A program made the translations under genes and the position numbers. A stretch of DNA of 64,000 bases from DATEDA01 sp963754305 (lineage in GTDB: Bacteria > Pseudomonadota > Gammaproteobacteria > Burkholderiales > SG8-39). The stretch covers positions 62,001 to 126,000 of the forward strand of contig CAVWFR010000032.1 in assembly GCA_963754305.1 (NCBI GenBank). Direction: 5' to 3'. This document shows positions 61,435 to 64,000 of this stretch, in pieces. The notes beneath the pieces are model-generated. The model had not been told where the DNA came from. It did no database searches and worked only from the letters and a program-made list of their open reading frames with translations. The first letter of the stretch is position 1, and each line of letters starts with the position of its first letter.

Positions 61435-62781
61435 ATGACGCCCGTCGACTGCAGGCCCGTGCAGAAACTGGACGCCGACGTGCTGGTCGTAGGCGGGGGC
61501 GCCGCGGGCGTCGCCGCCGCCGTCACCGCGGCCCGCCGGGGCCTGCGCGTCACGCTCGTCGAGCGCTACGGGTTCTGCGGCGGCGGCGCTGTCGCGGGGA
61601 TGTCCGGTACGGTCTGCGGCCTCTACGCCGCCACCGACGACCGCACGGCGCCGCCCGAGCAGGTGGTGTTCGGTTTCGCCGACGAGTTCGTCCGGCTCCT
61701 CGAAGCGAAAGGCGGCTTGACGCCGCCGATGCGCTACGGGAAGACGTTCACCCGCGTCCACGATCCGCTGGTCTGGCGCGAGGCCGCCGATCACCTCCTG
61801 CGCGAGGCCGGTGTGCGGTTGCTCTTCCACGCGGTCATTGTCGGCGCATTGCTGGAGGGCGACCGCGTCGACGGCGCGGTCGCGTGGTCGAAGGAAGGGC
61901 CGATCGAGCTGCGCGCCAAACTGACCGTCGATGCAAGCGGCGACGCCGACCTCGTCGCGATGGCGGGTTTCCCCTCTTTCGTCGGCGACCAGGGCCGAGT
62001 GCAGAACCCGACGATGATCTTCCGTCTCGGCGGTGTGGACACGGCGCGGTTCCTGGCCGCTTATGGCTCCGACACGATCATGCCGGACGCGATCAGCGAA
62101 ATGCTTCGAGCGCACCATGGCAAGGGCTATTTCCTGCCCCGCGCGAAGATCTGGCTGTTCACGACGACACGGCCGAACGAGCTGCTCTGCAACTGCACGC
62201 GAATCGTCGGTCCGGATGGCCGGGAGCTCAACACGCTGTTCGCACGCGACTTCACCGACGCCGAGCTGGAAGGGCGGCGGCAAGCGCGCGAGTACGCCCG
62301 CTTCTTTCGCGATCGGCTCACCGGCTGCGAGAGCTCGTACGTCGTCGATACCGGCACGCAGGTCGGGGTCCGCCAGACGCGACAGGCGCAAGGCATCGCC
62401 ACCCTCGCCAATACCGACATTCTCGCCGGCCGTAAGTTCGCCGACGCGATCGCTCGCTCGCCGTGGCCGATCGAGCTGCACGCCGGCGCGAAGCCGCGCG
62501 TCGAGTGGCTGCTCGACGACTGGTACGAGGTGCCGTTCGGTTGCTTCGTCCCGGAGCGCGGCGAGGGGCTGCTCGTCGCTGGGCGGTGCCTGTCCGCCCA
62601 GCACGAAGCCGTGGCCTCGGCGCGCGTCACCGCGCAGTGCTTCTCGTACGGCCACGCGATCGGCCATGCCGCCGCGATGTGCATCGAATCGCGCACCGAG
62701 CCGCGCGCCCTCGACGGCCGGGAGGTGCGCGAAAGACTCGATCGGGACGGCGCCCGGCTCGGCGCCGCTGCCCACGCTTGA
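61435..62781 (+). CDS. FAD-dependent oxidoreductase
   Basis: This is a 448-residue flavoprotein of the FAD_oxidored family. The dinucleotide site is VLVVGGGAAGVAAAVTAARRG near residue 15, followed by VERYGFCGGGAVAGMSGT, where other members carry a Cys pair. C-terminal FAD contacts are GLLVAGRCLSAQHEAVASARV. It starts 10 bases after dctM and ends 13 before the PhyH gene, so it belongs to the same transcript. It likely oxidises the imported acid or a derivative. The exact reaction is unknown. Confidence 0.88.
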   Translation: MTPVDCRPVQKLDADVLVVGGGAAGVAAAVTAARRGLRVTLVERYGFCGGGAVAGMSGTVCGLYAATDDRTAPPEQVVFGFADEFVRLLEAKGGLTPPMRYGKTFTRVHDPLVWREAADHLLREAGVRLLFHAVIVGALLEGDRVDGAVAWSKEGPIELRAKLTVDASGDADLVAMAGFPSFVGDQGRVQNPTMIFRLGGVDTARFLAAYGSDTIMPDAISEMLRAHHGKGYFLPRAKIWLFTTTRPNELLCNCTRIVGPDGRELNTLFARDFTDAELEGRRQAREYARFFRDRLTGCESSYVVDTGTQVGVRQTRQAQGIATLANTDILAGRKFADAIARSPWPIELHAGAKPRVEWLLDDWYEVPFGCFVPERGEGLLVAGRCLSAQHEAVASARVTAQCFSYGHAIGHAAAMCIESRTEPRALDGREVRERLDRDGARLGAAAHA

Positions 62782-62794
62782 AAGGAGCAACTCC

Positions 62795-63707
62795 ATGATC
62801 CCCGAGCAAGTCCTCGCCATCCCGGCCCGCGTCCTTACCCAGGCGCAACGCGAGTTCTACTTCCGCGAAGGTTACATCCTGCTCGAGCAGATTATCGGCG
62901 GCGAGTGGATCGGCAAGCTCCGCGCCGCCACCGAGGAGCTCGTCGAGCGCTCCCGGAAAGTCACGAGATCGGACGCCGTTTTCGACCTCGAGCCCGCGCA
63001 CCGGCCCGACGCGCCGCGCCTGCGCCGGGTGTCGAGCCCGATCGAGCACCACCCGGTGTTCTGGGAGTACTGCACCAAGTCGCCGCTCGGCGACATCGTC
63101 GCCGACCTGGTCGGGCCGGACGTGAAGTTCTTCCAGTCGAAGCTCAACTACAAGTGGGCGCAGGGCGGCGAGGAGGTGAAGTGGCACTACGACATCAGCT
63201 TCTGGCCGCACACCAACTACTCGCCACTTACCGTCGGCACCTACATCTACGACTGCGGCATGGATAACGGCCCGCTCGGCGTGCTCCCGCGCAGCCACGA
63301 GATCGAGCCGATGCTGAGCCAGTTCGACCGCCACGGCCGCTGGACGGGGTGTATCGGCGAGGAGGACCTCGCCAAGCTCGAGCTCTCGAAGGCGGTGTAC
63401 CTGACCGGACCCGCCGGTTCGCTCACGATCCACAACTGCCGCACGCTGCACGCCTCGCCCAAGAACCTCTCGGACATGGGGCGGCCGTTGCTGCTCTACG
63501 TGCTCAGCGCAGCCGACGCGTTCCCCTACACGGCGAACCCCCTCAAGTCGAAGCACGACCAGACCATCATCCGGGGCAAGCCCGCCGCGTGGGCCCATCA
63601 CGACGCTCGCGCCGTGCCTCCTGCCTCCGGACTGGTCGGGCGGCTATACGTCGATCTTCGCGCTCCAGCAGCAGGAGGAAGCGAAGGCCGCTGCAGGCGG
63701 CATGTAA
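62795..63707 (+). CDS. Phytanoyl-CoA dioxygenase family protein, frameshifted near 63610
   Basis: This Fe(II)/2-oxoglutarate oxygenase of about 303 residues is read after removal of one base near 63605-63612. ATG 62795 has AAAGGAG upstream. Iron ligands are in VKWHYDISFWPH (His-x-Asp) and the distal His in SLTIHNCRTLHAS; the 2-oxoglutarate Arg is probably in MGRPLLLYVLS. Up to KPAAWAHHDAR the frame is intact. The natural ending PCLLPPDWSGGYTSIF and ALQQQEEAKAAAGGM is in the next frame, stopping at 63705-63707. It then abuts the PEP-mutase-family gene by four bases. The substrate is unknown. Confidence 0.82.
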
Positions 63708-63711
63708 CGCG

Positions 63712-64000
63712 ATGGAGCGCTCCGAGCAGCGACGCCGGGCGGAGGCGTTCCGCGCGCTCCATCGCGGACCGCGGATCCTCCTGCTCGGCAGCGTCTGGGA
63801 CGTCGCGAGCGCTGTGGTGTTCGAGCGGGCGGGCTTTGCGGCGCTCGGGACCTCGAGCGCCGGCATCGCCTATGCGCACGGGTATCCGGACGACGAGGGC
63901 ATGCCGTGCGAGGCGATGATCGACGCGGTACGGGCCATCGCGGCCCGGGTGACTATCCCGGTCAGCGCCGACATGCTGACCGGCTACGGCGCGACGCCGG
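63712..64000 (+). CDS. Isocitrate lyase/PEP mutase family protein (3' truncated)
   Basis: The first 96 codons are present, from ATG 63712 to the window edge. The sequence RRAEAFRALHRGPRILLLGS and VWDVASAVVFERAGFAALGT, then TSSAGIAYAHGYPDDEGM and IPVSADMLTGYG, matches the start of the isocitrate lyase / phosphoenolpyruvate mutase superfamily, with the metal-binding Asp expected in SADMLTGYG. Members include 2-methylisocitrate lyases, oxaloacetate decarboxylases and phosphonate enzymes, so the reaction stays open. It is the last visible gene of the TRAP run. Confidence 0.85.
   Translation, partial: MERSEQRRRAEAFRALHRGPRILLLGSVWDVASAVVFERAGFAALGTSSAGIAYAHGYPDDEGMPCEAMIDAVRAIAARVTIPVSADMLTGYGATP

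Noticed and set aside
1..64000. CRISPR array, tRNA or rRNA gene, integrase, transposase or prophage
   Set aside because: No regularly spaced direct repeats, cloverleaf-like sequences or mobile-element enzymes were seen anywhere in the window.

Overview
The window is very GC-rich and densely coded. Its gene content points to a betaproteobacterium, most likely Burkholderiales or a close uncultured relative. The evidence is: two intact and three broken Bug-type receptors of tripartite tricarboxylate transporters; the orders fmdB-DUF502-aspS, nudB-EEP nuclease-clsB and uvrA/MFS-ssb; a JDVT-CTERM protein-sorting pair; and a glt-type amino-acid ABC cluster. The lineage is inferred from synteny and family knowledge, since no rRNA or tRNA gene is present.

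Layout. 1-8.6 kb: tail of a Rieske oxygenase, a large frameshifted membrane protein of unknown function, then an aldehyde dehydrogenase, NIPSNAP protein, thiamine-diphosphate enzyme and Bug receptor that look like one catabolic run. 8.7-12.8 kb (minus): a TauD/TfdA dioxygenase and gltIJKL. 12.9-18.2 kb: PhoX-like phosphatase abutting a Bug remnant, zinc alcohol dehydrogenase, GYF-RDD membrane protein and a Bug receptor. 18.4-23.3 kb: uvrA, a divergent MFS carrier and ssb. 23.4-28.7 kb (minus): DUF1800 and DUF1501 proteins, two pseudopilins, a broken subtilase carrying a JDVT-CTERM tail, and the matching intramembrane protease MrtJ. 29.3-37.7 kb: fmdB, DUF502, aspS (non-discriminating type), a secreted ribonuclease with its barstar, nudB, an EEP nuclease, clsB and a large alpha/beta hydrolase. 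37.8-49.5 kb: beta-propeller protein, ComB-like phosphatase, two tandem MaoC hydratases, a frameshifted decarboxylating dehydrogenase, an SMP-30 lactonase, and a Ser/Thr kinase, PP2C phosphatase and FHA protein. 49.5-55.3 kb: drug exporter, then the homogentisate pathway (FAH-family hydrolase, fahA, hmgA) with the tail of an IclR regulator. 55.8-64 kb: PanB-like aldolase, GntR regulator, fatty-acid-hydroxylase-family protein, DctPQM TRAP transporter, FAD oxidoreductase, PhyH dioxygenase and a PEP-mutase-family enzyme cut by the window end. This last run reads as one regulated catabolic island.

Two themes run through the window. First, there are many gene ghosts: short 3' or 5' ends of genes left beside intact ones. 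They comprise three Bug tails, an IclR tail, a second copy of a ribonuclease C-terminus, a second dctM N-terminus and a subtilase reduced to its ends. Second, four otherwise conserved genes are broken by a single extra base. This could be sequence error or real decay, and the reads would tell. A small family of GC-rich palindromes sits just upstream of several start codons, including at one of the ghost junctions.
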